This document shows positions 17,379 through 26,367 of a DNA stretch of 64,000 nucleotides, one piece after another. The notes under the pieces are model-generated. The model was not told the origin of the DNA. It did no database searches and saw nothing but the letters and a program-made list of their open reading frames with translations. This DNA is from Mycobacterium paraterrae (lineage in GTDB: Bacteria > Actinomycetota > Actinomycetes > Mycobacteriales > Mycobacteriaceae): NCBI RefSeq assembly GCF_022430545.2, contig NZ_CP092488.2, positions 5,022,001 through 5,086,000 of the forward strand, written 5' to 3'. A program made the position numbers and the translations under genes. Within the stretch, counting starts at the first letter, position 1. Every line of letters begins with the position of its first letter.

Positions 17379-17735
17379 TCAGTTGAAGGAGTCGCCGCAG
17401 GCGCACGAGCCGGTGGCGTTCGGGTTGTCGATGGTGAAACCCTGCTTTTCGATAGTGTCGACGAAGTCGATGGAAGCGCCCTGGACATACGGCGCGCTCA
17501 TCCGGTCGACGGTCAGGGTCACACCGCCGAAGTCGGCGGTGAGGTCGCCGTCGAGCGCGCGGTCGTCGAAGAACAGGTTGTAACGCAGGCCGGCGCATCC
17601 CCCGGGCTGGACGGCGATCCGCAGCGACAGGTCGTCGCGCCCTTCCTGGTCCAGCAGTGACTTAGCCTTGGCTGCTGCGGCGTCGGTCAGAATCACGCCG
17701 TGCGTGGTGGCGGTTGACTCGTCCTGAACAGTCAT
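17379..17735 (-). CDS. erpA: A-type iron-sulfur cluster insertion protein ErpA
   Basis: 118 aa from ATG 17735; the open frame to 17789 is non-conserved. HesB/IscA fold with the three cluster-binding cysteines in PGGCAGLRY and the C-terminal GSCACGDSF. A-type carriers receive Fe-S clusters from the SUF scaffold and deliver them to apoproteins. Probable client proteins in this window include LipA. Ortholog of Rv2204c. It lies 63 bp upstream of the glycerate kinase gene's end but on the same strand, so it follows that gene. Confidence 0.93.
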   Translation of the reverse strand: MTVQDESTATTHGVILTDAAAAKAKSLLDQEGRDDLSLRIAVQPGGCAGLRYNLFFDDRALDGDLTADFGGVTLTVDRMSAPYVQGASIDFVDTIEKQGFTIDNPNATGSCACGDSFN

Positions 17736-17798
17736 TGCTTCTCCTGAGTAATAGCGTGTGTGCTGATGGGTCCGCGCAAAGCGATTCAACCCACCTAC

Positions 17799-18899
17799 TC
17801 AAAGGTACCTTGTCGCGCCACTATTCTTCTCCAGTCGCGCCGCGACCTCAGCGGCCAGTCCCATCAGCTGGTTGGCGGCATCGGCTACGGCCAGCCGCAC
17901 GGAACCGGCGTGATCGGAAACACTCGCCGCACCGAGAATGCCGGCGGCCTGGAAAGTCGCCTCGTCGAGCTCGACCTGACCAGCCAGCACCACCACCGGA
18001 ACGTGCGACGTTCTCGCCAGCGTTCCGACCACCTTGCCGCGCAGCGACTGCTCGTCGAACTTGCCTTCGCCGGTGATCACCAGGTCGGCGACGGCCAGAT
18101 CGTCGGCGAGGCCGGTGTGCTCGGCGATGATCGACGCGCCCGATTGGACGCGACCGCCGAGCGCGAGCAGCGCCGCCCCGATGCCGCCGGCGGCTCCGGC
18201 ACCGGATTCCGCGCTGATTGCACGCCCGGCTGCGGTGTCCAGCTCGACGGCCCACCGCGTCAGCCGGTCTTCCAGGGCGGCCACGGTGTCGCTGTCGGCG
18301 CCCTTTTGCGGCCCGAACACCCGGGCCGCGCCCCACGGTCCCAGTAGCGGATATTCGACGTCGCAGGCGGCCACCACCTCAATACCCGCCAACCGCTGCC
18401 GCGCGACGTCTAAACCGCCGAGTCGTTCGATCAGCCCGCGCCCACCGTCGGTGCACGCCGAGCCGCCCAGCCCGACCACAATCCGGTCCGCACCCGCATC
18501 CAGCGCCGCGGCGATGAGTTGGCCGACTCCCCCGCTGTGCGCCGCCAGCGCGGTCTCGGGCGTCGGCGGACCACCCAGCAGTGACAGGCCGCACGCCTGT
18601 GCACACTCCAGGTAAGCGGTGTGTGTCGCCGTATCCAGCACCCAGGCGGCACGCACGTCTTCGGTGAGCGGGCCGGCAACCGTCTCTGCCCGGCGCTCTC
18701 CTAACCGGCTGGCCAGCACGTCGACGAAGCCTGGACCACCGTCGGACTGAGGCGCGATGACGATCCGATCGCCCGGGCGCACCCGGTTCCAGCCTGCTGC
18801 GATGGCCGCGGCCGCCTCGATCGCGGTCAATGAGTCACCGAAGCTGTCCGGCGCGATGAGCAGGCGAAGGGTCGGCTTGTCGGGTGCCGTCCCTGTCAT
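17799..18899 (-). CDS. Glycerate kinase, GlxK/GarK family
   Basis: 366 aa from ATG 18899 (MTGTAPDKPTLRLLIAPDSFGDSLTA); a longer frame begins at 18950. Family motifs: LIAPDSFGDSLTA at the start, IVIAPQSDGGPGFVDVL, VGLGGSACTDGGRG, GAGAAGGIGAALLALGG and ITGEGKFDEQSLRGK. It uses ATP to phosphorylate D-glycerate to 2- or 3-phosphoglycerate, linking glyoxylate or serine breakdown to glycolysis. Ortholog of Rv2205c. The divergent DUF3043 gene starts 72 bp away. Confidence 0.9.
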   Translation of the reverse strand: MTGTAPDKPTLRLLIAPDSFGDSLTAIEAAAAIAAGWNRVRPGDRIVIAPQSDGGPGFVDVLASRLGERRAETVAGPLTEDVRAAWVLDTATHTAYLECAQACGLSLLGGPPTPETALAAHSGGVGQLIAAALDAGADRIVVGLGGSACTDGGRGLIERLGGLDVARQRLAGIEVVAACDVEYPLLGPWGAARVFGPQKGADSDTVAALEDRLTRWAVELDTAAGRAISAESGAGAAGGIGAALLALGGRVQSGASIIAEHTGLADDLAVADLVITGEGKFDEQSLRGKVVGTLARTSHVPVVVLAGQVELDEATFQAAGILGAASVSDHAGSVRLAVADAANQLMGLAAEVAARLEKNSGATRYL

Positions 18900-18971
18900 A
18901 AAACAACAGTAGGACGCTACGCGGACGCGGCCGTTTCTCTGCGGTGTCAACGGCGAAGTAATCTGGCGGGC

Positions 18972-19631
18972 GTGAAACTGCTGGGCCGCAACAAAGACGA
19001 GGACTCAGGCGACGCCGCACCGGTGGCCGAGGTCATCGACACACCGGCGTCGCGTTCACCGCGGACCACAGCTCCCAAAGGTCGGCCCACACCGCGCCGC
19101 GACGCCGGGCGCAAGGGTCCGGTCGCCCCGGCGCCGATGACGTCCTCGGAGGCCAGGGCCCGGCGCAAGTCGCTGGCCGGACCCAAACTCAGCCGCGAAG
19201 AACGCAAGGAGCAAAGCGCCGCGCGCCGCGCGCAGATGTCTGAGCGCCGCGAACGCATGATGAACGGCGACGAGCGGTACCTTCTGTCCCGCGACCAGGG
19301 GCCCGTGCGGCGCTATGTCCGTGACATCGTCGACGCCCGACGTAACGTGCTGGGGCTGTTCCTGCCGGCGGCCCTGGGCCTGATGTTCATCATGTTCGCC
19401 GTCCCCCAACTTCAGTTCTATGTCTCGCCGGCGATGCTGGCATTGATGCTGATGATGGCGCTCGACGGCCTGATCCTCGGCCGCAAGGTTTCCCGCAAGG
19501 TCGATGAAAAGTTTCCCGAGGACACCGAAAGCCGATGGAAGCTCGGCCTTTACGCGGCTAGCCGGGCCTCCCAAATGCGCCGGATGCGGGCGCCGCGACC
19601 TCAGGTCAAACACGGCGCCAGTGTCGACTAG
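18972..19631 (+). CDS. DUF3043 membrane protein (Rv2206-type)
   Basis: 219 aa from GTG 18972. The long basic N-terminus (GRPTPRRDAGRKG, then SREERKEQSAARRAQMSERRERMM) is followed by the conserved GDERYLLSRDQGPVRRYVRDIVDARRN region. Two adjacent membrane helices (VLGLFLPAALGLMFIMFAVP; VSPAMLALMLMMALDGLIL) precede a basic C-terminal tail. This is the actinobacterial DUF3043 layout. Function is unknown. Its stop is 28 bp before cobU on the same strand, so it may be read together with the cobalamin genes. Confidence 0.85.
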   Translation: MKLLGRNKDEDSGDAAPVAEVIDTPASRSPRTTAPKGRPTPRRDAGRKGPVAPAPMTSSEARARRKSLAGPKLSREERKEQSAARRAQMSERRERMMNGDERYLLSRDQGPVRRYVRDIVDARRNVLGLFLPAALGLMFIMFAVPQLQFYVSPAMLALMLMMALDGLILGRKVSRKVDEKFPEDTESRWKLGLYAASRASQMRRMRAPRPQVKHGASVD

Positions 19632-19659
19632 GCCACGCCGGAAGGCTGACTGACGCACA

Positions 19660-20196
19660 GTGCGAACCTTGGTGCTGGGAGGGGTCAGGTCGGGAAAGTC
19701 GCGGTGGGCGGAGACGGCCATCGCCGAATCGCTGGAAACGGATCAGCCGGTGCACTACGTGGCCACCGGACAACTCGGCGAGTCGGATGCGGCCTGGCGT
19801 CAACGGGTCGCCGAGCATCGGGATCGCCGCCCGCAGCATTGGCGCACCGTCGAGACGCATGACATCGCAGCGCAATTGCAGCGGTCACCCGACACCGCGA
19901 CCCTGGTCGACGACATCGGCGGATGGTTGACCGCCGTTCTGGATCGGCGCCAAGCGTGGGAGGGCGGGTCGGTGTCGACCGATCTCGACGAACTGACCAC
20001 CGCCGTAGCGGATTTCAGCTCACCACTCGTATTGGTCAGCCCCGAGGTCGGGCTGTCGGTGCACGGCGCCACCCCGTCCGCCCGCCGGTTCGCCGACGAA
20101 CTGGGCGCCCTCAACCAACGATTGGCAGCGCTGTGCCAGCGAGTGGTCCTCGTGGTGGCCGGTCAGCCACTGCCGATCAAGCAGCCGGGCGTATGA
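19660..20196 (+). CDS. cobU: Adenosylcobinamide kinase / GTP:adenosylcobinamide-P guanylyltransferase
   Basis: 178 aa from GTG 19660. Walker A GGVRSGKSRWAE at the very N-terminus, then HYVATGQLGESDAAWRQRVAEHRDRR (trimmed here: the AEHRDRRP segment contains the guanylylated His) and LVDDIGGWLTAVL. It phosphorylates adenosylcobinamide and attaches GMP, activating it for lower-ligand addition. It overlaps cobT by 4 nt (ATGA). In M. tuberculosis, cobU (Rv0254c) is elsewhere on the chromosome, so this contiguous cobU-cobT-cobS order differs from that species. Confidence 0.92.
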   Translation: MRTLVLGGVRSGKSRWAETAIAESLETDQPVHYVATGQLGESDAAWRQRVAEHRDRRPQHWRTVETHDIAAQLQRSPDTATLVDDIGGWLTAVLDRRQAWEGGSVSTDLDELTTAVADFSSPLVLVSPEVGLSVHGATPSARRFADELGALNQRLAALCQRVVLVVAGQPLPIKQPGV

Positions 20197-21245
20197 CGAT
20201 GTTCGCGCCGGTGACGCCGCCGGACACAGCCGCAGCGGCGGCCACCCGTGCCCGTCAAGACACCCTCACCAAACCACGTGGCTCGTTGGGCCGCCTCGAA
20301 GATTTGTCCGTCTGGGTGTCCTCCTGCCAGGGACACTGCCCGCCACGGCAATTCGAGCGCGCCAGGGTTGTGGTGTTCGCCGGTGACCACGGCGTCGCAC
20401 GCGCAGGGGTGTCGGCCTACCCGCCCGAAGTCACCGCGCAGATGGTCGCCAACATCGCGGCCGGCGGCGCCGCGATCAACGCGCTCGCCGACATCGCCGG
20501 TGCGACCGTGCGTGTCGTCGACATCGCCGTGGACGCCGATCCGTTGTCCGCCCGGATCGGCGCCCACAAAGTGCGACGCGGCAGCGGCGACATCGCGGTC
20601 GAGGATGCCCTCACCGAGCAGGAGACTCGCGATGCGATCGACGCCGGCCGCCAGGTCGCCGATCAGGAAGTCGACGGCGGCGCCGATCTGCTGATCGCCG
20701 GTGACATGGGTATCGGAAACACCACCGCGGCAACGGTTTTAGTGGCGGCATTGACTGGTGTCGAACCCGTCGCCGCGGTCGGCTATGGTACCGGCATCGA
20801 TGACGCCGGATGGGTTCGCAAGACGGCGGCGGTGCGCGACGCGTTGTTCCGCGCCGAACATGTACTGGCCAACCCCGTTGCCACCCTGCAGTGTTGCGGC
20901 GGAGCCGATCTGGCGGCCATCGCCGGCTTCTGCGCGCAAGCCGCGGTGCGGCGAACCCCGGTGCTGCTCGACGGCATGGTCGTGACCGCGGCGGCCTTGA
21001 TCGCCGAGCAGCTGGCGCCCGGCGCGCGCCTGTGGTGGCAGGCCGGTCACCGGTCAACCGAGCCCGCGCACGCGCTCGCACTGGCCCGGCTAGGCCTGGA
21101 TCCGATCGTCGATCTGAGCATGCGCCTCGGCGAAGGCAGCGGCGCCGCGGTGGCATTACCCGTGCTGCGGGCCGCCGTAGCGACGTGCGCGTCGATGGCG
21201 ACGTTCACCGACGCAAATGTCACCGACCGGCCGTCATTACCGTGA
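20193..21245 (+). CDS. cobT: Nicotinate-nucleotide:dimethylbenzimidazole phosphoribosyltransferase
   Basis: 350 aa from ATG 20193; ATG 20199 is a possible internal start. Motifs include TKPRGSLGRLEDL, VFAGDHGVARAGVSAYP, GDMGIGNTTAA and the catalytic-Glu region MRLGEGSGAA near the C-terminus. It makes alpha-ribazole phosphate, the lower ligand of cobalamin. Ortholog of Rv2207. It is translationally coupled on both sides: ATGA with cobU and GTGA with cobS. Confidence 0.95.
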   Translation: MTMFAPVTPPDTAAAAATRARQDTLTKPRGSLGRLEDLSVWVSSCQGHCPPRQFERARVVVFAGDHGVARAGVSAYPPEVTAQMVANIAAGGAAINALADIAGATVRVVDIAVDADPLSARIGAHKVRRGSGDIAVEDALTEQETRDAIDAGRQVADQEVDGGADLLIAGDMGIGNTTAATVLVAALTGVEPVAAVGYGTGIDDAGWVRKTAAVRDALFRAEHVLANPVATLQCCGGADLAAIAGFCAQAAVRRTPVLLDGMVVTAAALIAEQLAPGARLWWQAGHRSTEPAHALALARLGLDPIVDLSMRLGEGSGAAVALPVLRAAVATCASMATFTDANVTDRPSLP

Positions 21246-21982
21246 TCGGTTCGCTCGCAGCGGCTTTCGCGTTCGAGACTGTCATCCCGCTGCCCGGACG
21301 GCACGACCGGCCGTTCGGCCGCGGCGCGATGACCGCGCTGCCGGTGGTCGGTGCCGTGCTCGGCGCGCTGGTCGCCGCCGTGACGTGGGCGGGTTGGTGG
21401 GCGTTCGGCGCGGCCAGTCCCTTGGCCGGCTTGCTCGGGGTGGCTACGTTGCTGATCGCGACGCGCGGCCTACACATCGACGGCGCTGCCGACACCGCCG
21501 ACGGACTCGGCTGCTACGGACCGCCGGATCGGGCGCTGCGCGTCATGCGCGACGGGTCGACGGGCCCATTCGGGGTAGCGACTGTCGTGTTAGCGATTGT
21601 CGTTCAGGGACTTGCGTTTTCGGCGCTGCACCCGGTTGGGATCGCGGTGACCGTGGCCGCGGGACGGGTGGCGGCGGTGGCAGCGTGCCGCCGCGGCCTG
21701 CCGTCCGCGCCCGGCAGCATGCTGGGTGCTCGAGTCGTCGGTAGTCAGCCTGCGTTGGTCGTCGCGACGTGGGTGGTCGTGCTACTGGCGGCGTCGTTGG
21801 CGGCGGGTCGGCATCCGTGGCACGGGCCGGTCGCGGTGCTGGCCGCCGTGATCGCCTCGGCGCTGATGGTTCGCCACTGCGTGCGGCGGTTCGGCGGCGT
21901 CACTGGCGACGTGTTGGGCGCCGCAATCGAATTGACGACGACCGTGAGCGCCGTGCTGCTGGCCGCGTTGACGCGCCTGTAG
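21242..21982 (+). CDS. cobS: Cobalamin (5'-phosphate) synthase
   Basis: 246 aa from GTG 21242, overlapping the cobT stop. Polytopic membrane enzyme (six or so helices) with the family motif GLHIDGAADTADGLGCY, whose acidic residues bind Mg2+, and RDGSTGPFGV. It joins GDP-cobinamide to alpha-ribazole (phosphate), the last assembly step of B12, at the membrane. Ortholog of Rv2208. It faces ilvE across a 24-bp gap; Rv2209 of M. tuberculosis is not present here. Confidence 0.93.
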   Translation: MIGSLAAAFAFETVIPLPGRHDRPFGRGAMTALPVVGAVLGALVAAVTWAGWWAFGAASPLAGLLGVATLLIATRGLHIDGAADTADGLGCYGPPDRALRVMRDGSTGPFGVATVVLAIVVQGLAFSALHPVGIAVTVAAGRVAAVAACRRGLPSAPGSMLGARVVGSQPALVVATWVVVLLAASLAAGRHPWHGPVAVLAAVIASALMVRHCVRRFGGVTGDVLGAAIELTTTVSAVLLAALTRL

Positions 21983-22006
21983 AACGCGGCGCCGCCCGTA
22001 GCTCGA

Positions 22007-23113
22007 TCAGCCGAGCCGTGACATCCAACCGTGCGTGTCGGCGAAGGTACCGCGCTGGATGCCGGTGAGGGTGTCGCGTAAAGCCATGGTCACCTCGCCG
22101 GCCTCCCCGGTACCGATGGTGAATTCGCTGTCGCCGTACTTCACCTGCGACACCGGAGTGATAACCGCGGCGGTGCCGCACGCGAACACCTCGGTGATCT
22201 CACCGTCAGCGGCTTTCTTCTGCCACTCTTCCATGTCGATCTTCCGCTCTTCGATGGCGAAACCCGCGTCGGTTGCCAACTGCAGCAGGGAGTCTCGAGT
22301 GATTCCGGGAAGCAGTGAGCCCGACAGCTCCGGAGTGACCAGTCGCGCCGACCCACCGCTGCCGAACACGAAGAACAGGTTCATGCCGCCCATCTCTTCG
22401 ATGTAGCGACGCTCGACCGCATCCAGCCACACCACCTGCTCGCAGCCCTTTTCCGCGGCCTCGGCCTGGGCGACCAGCGATGCGGCGTAGTTACCACCGA
22501 ACTTGGCCGCGCCGGTACCACCTGGGCTGGCTCGCACGTAATCCGTTGACACCCAGACGGTTACCGGTTTGATGCCGTGCTTGAAATAGGCACCGGCTGG
22601 CGAACCGATCACCATGTAGCGGTACTGCTTGGCCGGACGCACCCCCAGACCCGGCTCGGTGGCGAACACGAACGGCCGCAGATACAGCGACTCTTCGCCG
22701 CCGGCCGGCGGCACCCAGGCATTGTCGACGGCGACCAGTTGGCGCAATGATTCCAGGAACAACTCGTCGGGCAATTCGGGGATTGCGATCCGGCGGGCGG
22801 AGTTGCGCAGCCGCGCGGCGTTGGCCTCGGCACGGAACGATACGACCGACCCGTCAGCCCAGCGATACGCCTTGAGTCCTTCGAAGATCTCCTGCGCGTA
22901 GTGCAGCACGATCGCCGACGGGTCCAATTCGATCGGCCCGTACGCGCCGACCCGCGCGTCGTGCCATCCCCGGTCCTCGGAGTAGTCGATCGACACCATG
23001 TGGTCGGTGTGATACCGACCGAAGCCGGGGTCGGCCAGAATCGCTTGGCGGGCGTCGTCACTGGCCGGGTTTGCGGTGCGAGACACCGTGAACTCGAGGA
23101 CGTCGCTGAGCAT
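22007..23113 (-). CDS. ilvE: Branched-chain amino acid aminotransferase
   Basis: 368 aa from ATG 23113; the open frame to 23245 lies inside gcvT and is ignored. Fold type IV PLP enzyme: YAQEIFEGLKAYRWADG, LYLRPFVFATEPGLGVRPAKQY, GGTGAAKFGGNYAAS (catalytic Lys), EEMGGMNLFFVFG and GTAAVITPV. It interconverts Leu/Ile/Val with their 2-oxo acids using glutamate. Same length as Rv2210c. It follows gcvT on the same strand with 22 bp between, probably one transcript. Confidence 0.96.
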   Translation of the reverse strand: MLSDVLEFTVSRTANPASDDARQAILADPGFGRYHTDHMVSIDYSEDRGWHDARVGAYGPIELDPSAIVLHYAQEIFEGLKAYRWADGSVVSFRAEANAARLRNSARRIAIPELPDELFLESLRQLVAVDNAWVPPAGGEESLYLRPFVFATEPGLGVRPAKQYRYMVIGSPAGAYFKHGIKPVTVWVSTDYVRASPGGTGAAKFGGNYAASLVAQAEAAEKGCEQVVWLDAVERRYIEEMGGMNLFFVFGSGGSARLVTPELSGSLLPGITRDSLLQLATDAGFAIEERKIDMEEWQKKAADGEITEVFACGTAAVITPVSQVKYGDSEFTIGTGEAGEVTMALRDTLTGIQRGTFADTHGWMSRLG

Positions 23114-23135
23114 GAGGCGATTGTATAACCGGGCG

Positions 23136-24230
23136 CTATCGAGTTTTTGCGCCGACGAACGGCGGCTTGACCACTTCGCATTCGAGACCGCGCCCCCGGA
23201 CGTCCACTGTGACGTGCTGGCCGTCCTCAATACCGGCGTCGACATCGACGAGCGCCAGCGCGATCCCGGTCTTCAGGGTCGGTGAGAACGTGCCCGAGGT
23301 GGTCACACCGACACTCCGGTCGCCGTCGAGAACGGTGAGGTCGGGCCGCAGCACTCCGCGGCCCACCGCGCGCAGACCTCGCAGTAGTCGCGGCGGACCG
23401 GCCTCCTTCTCGGCCAACAACGCGTCGCGGCCGAAGAACGCGTCTTTCTTCCAGCCGATCGCCCAGCCGCATCGCGCCTGCAGCGGCGAGATGTCGGCCG
23501 AGAGTTCGTGGCCGTGCAGCGGATAGCCCATCTCGGTGCGCAACGTGTCGCGTGCGCCGAGCCCCGCCAACTGCCCGTCGGCACTCTTGACCGCGGCCAG
23601 TAGCGCATCGAACACCACCCCGGCGGAATCCCACGGCGGTAGCAGTTCGTAGCCGTGTTCACCGGTGTAGCCGCTGCGGCACACCCGCACCGGAACGCCG
23701 TCGAGAGCAGCGTCGGCGTAACCCATGTAGTCCATGTCGGTGGGTAGACCGAGTTGGCTGAGCACCTCGCTCGAGCGCGGTCCCTGCACGGCGAGCACGG
23801 CATAGGACCGGTGCTCATCGGTCACGCTGATCCCTTCTGGGGCAGCATCTTTGAGCGCAGCCACGACGGCGGCGGTGTTGGCGGCGTTGGGCACCAGAAA
23901 AATCTCATCGGACGAGACGTAATAGGCGATCAGGTCGTCGATGACGCCGCCGGATTCGTTGCAGCACAACGTGTACTGCGCCTTGCCCGGCTGGATGCGG
24001 TTGAGGTCGTTGGTGAGCGTCGAGTTCACGAATTCCGCGGCACCGGGCCCCTTGACGAGCGCCTTGCCCAGGTGACTCACGTCGAACAGGCCGACGGCGT
24101 TACGGGTCGCGGCATGCTCGGCGACCGTCCCCGCATACGAGACGGGCATCAGCCATCCCCCGAACTCGGCGAAACTCGCGCCCTGCTCGCGGTGACGTTC
24201 CTCCAACGGTCCACGCAACGGGTCAGACAT
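23136..24230 (-). CDS. gcvT: Glycine cleavage system aminomethyltransferase (T protein)
   Basis: 364 aa from ATG 24230, preceded by GAGGAGGAG. Motifs: FAEFGGWLMPVSY near the N-terminus, GLFDVSHLGK, NGLINPG-type region replaced by YTLCCNESGGVIDDLI, and GARDTLRTEMGYPLHGHEL (folate-binding Asp region is the conserved CRSGYTGEHGYEL). It moves the methylene group from the lipoyl H protein to tetrahydrofolate. The gcvH/gcvB genes are not in this window. Ortholog of Rv2211c, divergent from the cyclase gene. Confidence 0.95.
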   Translation of the reverse strand: MSDPLRGPLEERHREQGASFAEFGGWLMPVSYAGTVAEHAATRNAVGLFDVSHLGKALVKGPGAAEFVNSTLTNDLNRIQPGKAQYTLCCNESGGVIDDLIAYYVSSDEIFLVPNAANTAAVVAALKDAAPEGISVTDEHRSYAVLAVQGPRSSEVLSQLGLPTDMDYMGYADAALDGVPVRVCRSGYTGEHGYELLPPWDSAGVVFDALLAAVKSADGQLAGLGARDTLRTEMGYPLHGHELSADISPLQARCGWAIGWKKDAFFGRDALLAEKEAGPPRLLRGLRAVGRGVLRPDLTVLDGDRSVGVTTSGTFSPTLKTGIALALVDVDAGIEDGQHVTVDVRGRGLECEVVKPPFVGAKTR

Positions 24231-24300
24231 ATCGGCGCTGCTCCTCCTCAACTCGCGGGCATTTCACCCTAATCCGACCAGCTACTGGCACACTTGGCCG

Positions 24301-25401
24301 GTGGTCGATTCCCTGGACTTCGAGGCGATCCAGGCCGCCGGAATCGCTGACGCGCAGGCCCGCGCGGGCCTGCTCGAATACCTGGCCAGCCTCGGCTTCA
24401 CCGTCGACGACATGGCGCAGGCCGAGCGCCGCGGCCGGCTGTTCGGGCTGGCCGGTGACGCCCTGTTGCAGTCCGGGCCGCAAACGTTCACGCTGCGCAC
24501 CGCCGCGCAGTCGCTCGCTGTGCCGGTCACCGACGTCGAATATGCCTGGGCAATGCTCGGCCTGACCGTCGAAGACTCCGATACTCCGGCGTTGACGCAG
24601 GCTGACGTCGATGCGCTCGGCACGTGGATCGCGATGCGGGCCCGACTGGGCCACGATGCCGCCGACGGCTACATGCGAGTCCTGGGCGCGGCTCTCGCCC
24701 GGTTGGCCGAGGCCGTGTCGTCGATGATTCGGACCACCACACCGCGGCTATGGCTGGGCAGCACCGGCGACGAGCTCGCCACCGCGCAGGCCTACCGGGA
24801 GGTCGCCGGTTTCGTTCCACGACTCGGGTCGATGCTGGACGCGATCCACCGCCACCACCTGGTCAGTACCCGCACCTTCATCGAGGGCGTCGAGCGAGGC
24901 CCGTCCTCGAGCATTCTCTGCGGCGTCGGGTTCGCCGATTTGTCCGGGTTCACGGCGTTGACGCAGACCCTCACGCCGGCCGAATTGTCTTCGCTGCTCA
25001 CCGAATTCGGGGCCGCTGTCAGCGACATGGTGCACGCCGACGGCGGACGGGTGGTGAAGTTTCTCGGCGACGCGGTGATGTGGGTCAGCCCGCAGCCGGA
25101 GCGACTGGCCACGGCGGCCCTGGACCTGGTCCGCCATCCGCGAGCGCGCGATGCGGGCTTGCAGGTCCGCGCCGGGCTGGCCTACGGCCCCATTCTCACC
25201 TTGAACGGCGACTACTTCGGCAACGCGGTTAACTTGGCCGCTCGGCTGGTGGCCGCGGCCGCACCGGGCCAGATTCTGGTGTCGGCCGAAGTGTTCCAGC
25301 TGCTGCCGGATTGGCCGGCGGTCGAACAGGAACCGTTGCTGCTCAAGGGCTTCGATTCCCCGGTGGTCGCCTACGAGCTCGACCGCTCGGGCTCCGCGTA
25401 G
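24301..25401 (+). CDS. Class III adenylyl cyclase with N-terminal regulatory domain (Rv2212-type)
   Basis: 366 aa from GTG 24301. The N-terminal ~190 residues are an all-helical regulatory domain (QAAGIADAQARAGLLEYLASLGF), as in Rv2212/Rv1264. The C-terminal catalytic domain has the metal aspartates Asp213 (GFADLSGFTAL) and Asp257 (KFLGDAVMW), substrate-selecting Lys253, and the transition-state pair Asn311/Arg315 (NLAARLV). All canonical residues are present, so it should make cAMP as a homodimer. It is soluble, with no membrane helix. The M. tuberculosis ortholog is reported to respond to fatty acids. Its 3' end overlaps the next gene by 31 bp on the opposite strand. Confidence 0.92.
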   Translation: MVDSLDFEAIQAAGIADAQARAGLLEYLASLGFTVDDMAQAERRGRLFGLAGDALLQSGPQTFTLRTAAQSLAVPVTDVEYAWAMLGLTVEDSDTPALTQADVDALGTWIAMRARLGHDAADGYMRVLGAALARLAEAVSSMIRTTTPRLWLGSTGDELATAQAYREVAGFVPRLGSMLDAIHRHHLVSTRTFIEGVERGPSSSILCGVGFADLSGFTALTQTLTPAELSSLLTEFGAAVSDMVHADGGRVVKFLGDAVMWVSPQPERLATAALDLVRHPRARDAGLQVRAGLAYGPILTLNGDYFGNAVNLAARLVAAAAPGQILVSAEVFQLLPDWPAVEQEPLLLKGFDSPVVAYELDRSGSA

Positions 25402-26255
25402 GCCACCTCGACACCGCTCTGGAGGGACAGCGCCGAGCTCTGGCTCACCAGCAACGTCGCGAAGACCGCCACCCACAGCCATGCCTCGCCGGGAGAAAGG
25501 TGCGCACTGGTATTACGCACCGGAAGGGCCGTCAGAGCGCGGACGACGACCGAGACCACGACGATCACCGTCACGTACGGCAAGGCCGTCCGAAACGTCT
25601 GCACCCGCGGGCTCGACGGCGATTCCGCACTGCGCCGGCCGCGTCCGAACCACCACACGGCCCCGCACACCACCAGCACGGCCAGCGCGATCGGCACCCC
25701 GAAGGTGTTGGCGTCGTGCCACAGCGGCTCGAGCGGCTCGCGCGTCTTCTGGTCGGCCAAGGCCAGCGCCAAGTCGGAGACGGTGGCTTCGATGAAGAAC
25801 ACCGCGATCGGCGGAACCAGCACTGCGACGATGAACACGCAATGCTTGGCCAGCGTCCCCGCCGTCCCCGAGACGAACTGCACCACCGCGTAGAGCAGCA
25901 TGTACACCGACGCCACAAAGGAAATGGCGCCCAACAATTCCGCGGACGATGCGCGCCCGCCGGTGAGCGAACAACCGTTCTCACCGGCGAGCAAGCTGTA
26001 CTGGATGGCCGCGAGGAACAGGCCGAGAAACGCGTTCATCAGGGCGACGCCGGTCAGCGTCTCGTGCTCCACCTCGTGCGCTGCGCGCGGCTTGCCCTCG
26101 CCGCGACGCCGGTAGCCGCGATCGAGCACGAGGTTGATGACGACGAAGGCGAAGCCGGCGAGCACCCCCGCCAGCTGGGCATAATTCCTTGCCACGATCG
26201 ATATGTCGAAGCCCGTCCACAGCGCGCAAGGATCGGCGATCTGTCCCGTCGGCAT
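25371..26255 (-). CDS. Polytopic membrane protein, unknown function
   Basis: 294 aa from ATG 26255; the open frame extends to 26375 but that part has no conserved look. Seven predicted helices, e.g. YAQLAGVLAGFAFVVINLVL, VALMNAFLGLFLAAIQYSLL, LLGAISFVASVYMLLYAVV, and a C-terminal WLWVAVFATLLVSQSSALSL. A polar loop ERGYRRR-like (DRGYRRRGEGKPRAAHEVEHE) follows the first helix. I do not recognise a family, and M. tuberculosis has no gene here. It is wedged between the cyclase (31-bp convergent overlap) and divergent pepB, so it looks like an insertion. Confidence 0.65.
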   Translation of the reverse strand: MPTGQIADPCALWTGFDISIVARNYAQLAGVLAGFAFVVINLVLDRGYRRRGEGKPRAAHEVEHETLTGVALMNAFLGLFLAAIQYSLLAGENGCSLTGGRASSAELLGAISFVASVYMLLYAVVQFVSGTAGTLAKHCVFIVAVLVPPIAVFFIEATVSDLALALADQKTREPLEPLWHDANTFGVPIALAVLVVCGAVWWFGRGRRSAESPSSPRVQTFRTALPYVTVIVVVSVVVRALTALPVRNTSAHLSPGEAWLWVAVFATLLVSQSSALSLQSGVEVAYAEPERSSS

Positions 26256-26367
26256 CGGCGAAATAGTAATCGGCGCGAGGGTGTGAACAGGGCGTAGACA
26301 CGAACTCGGGTTCACCTGCGCATCACCGGCGGGCAACCGGATGACTCGATCGTTAGGGTTGACGTTC

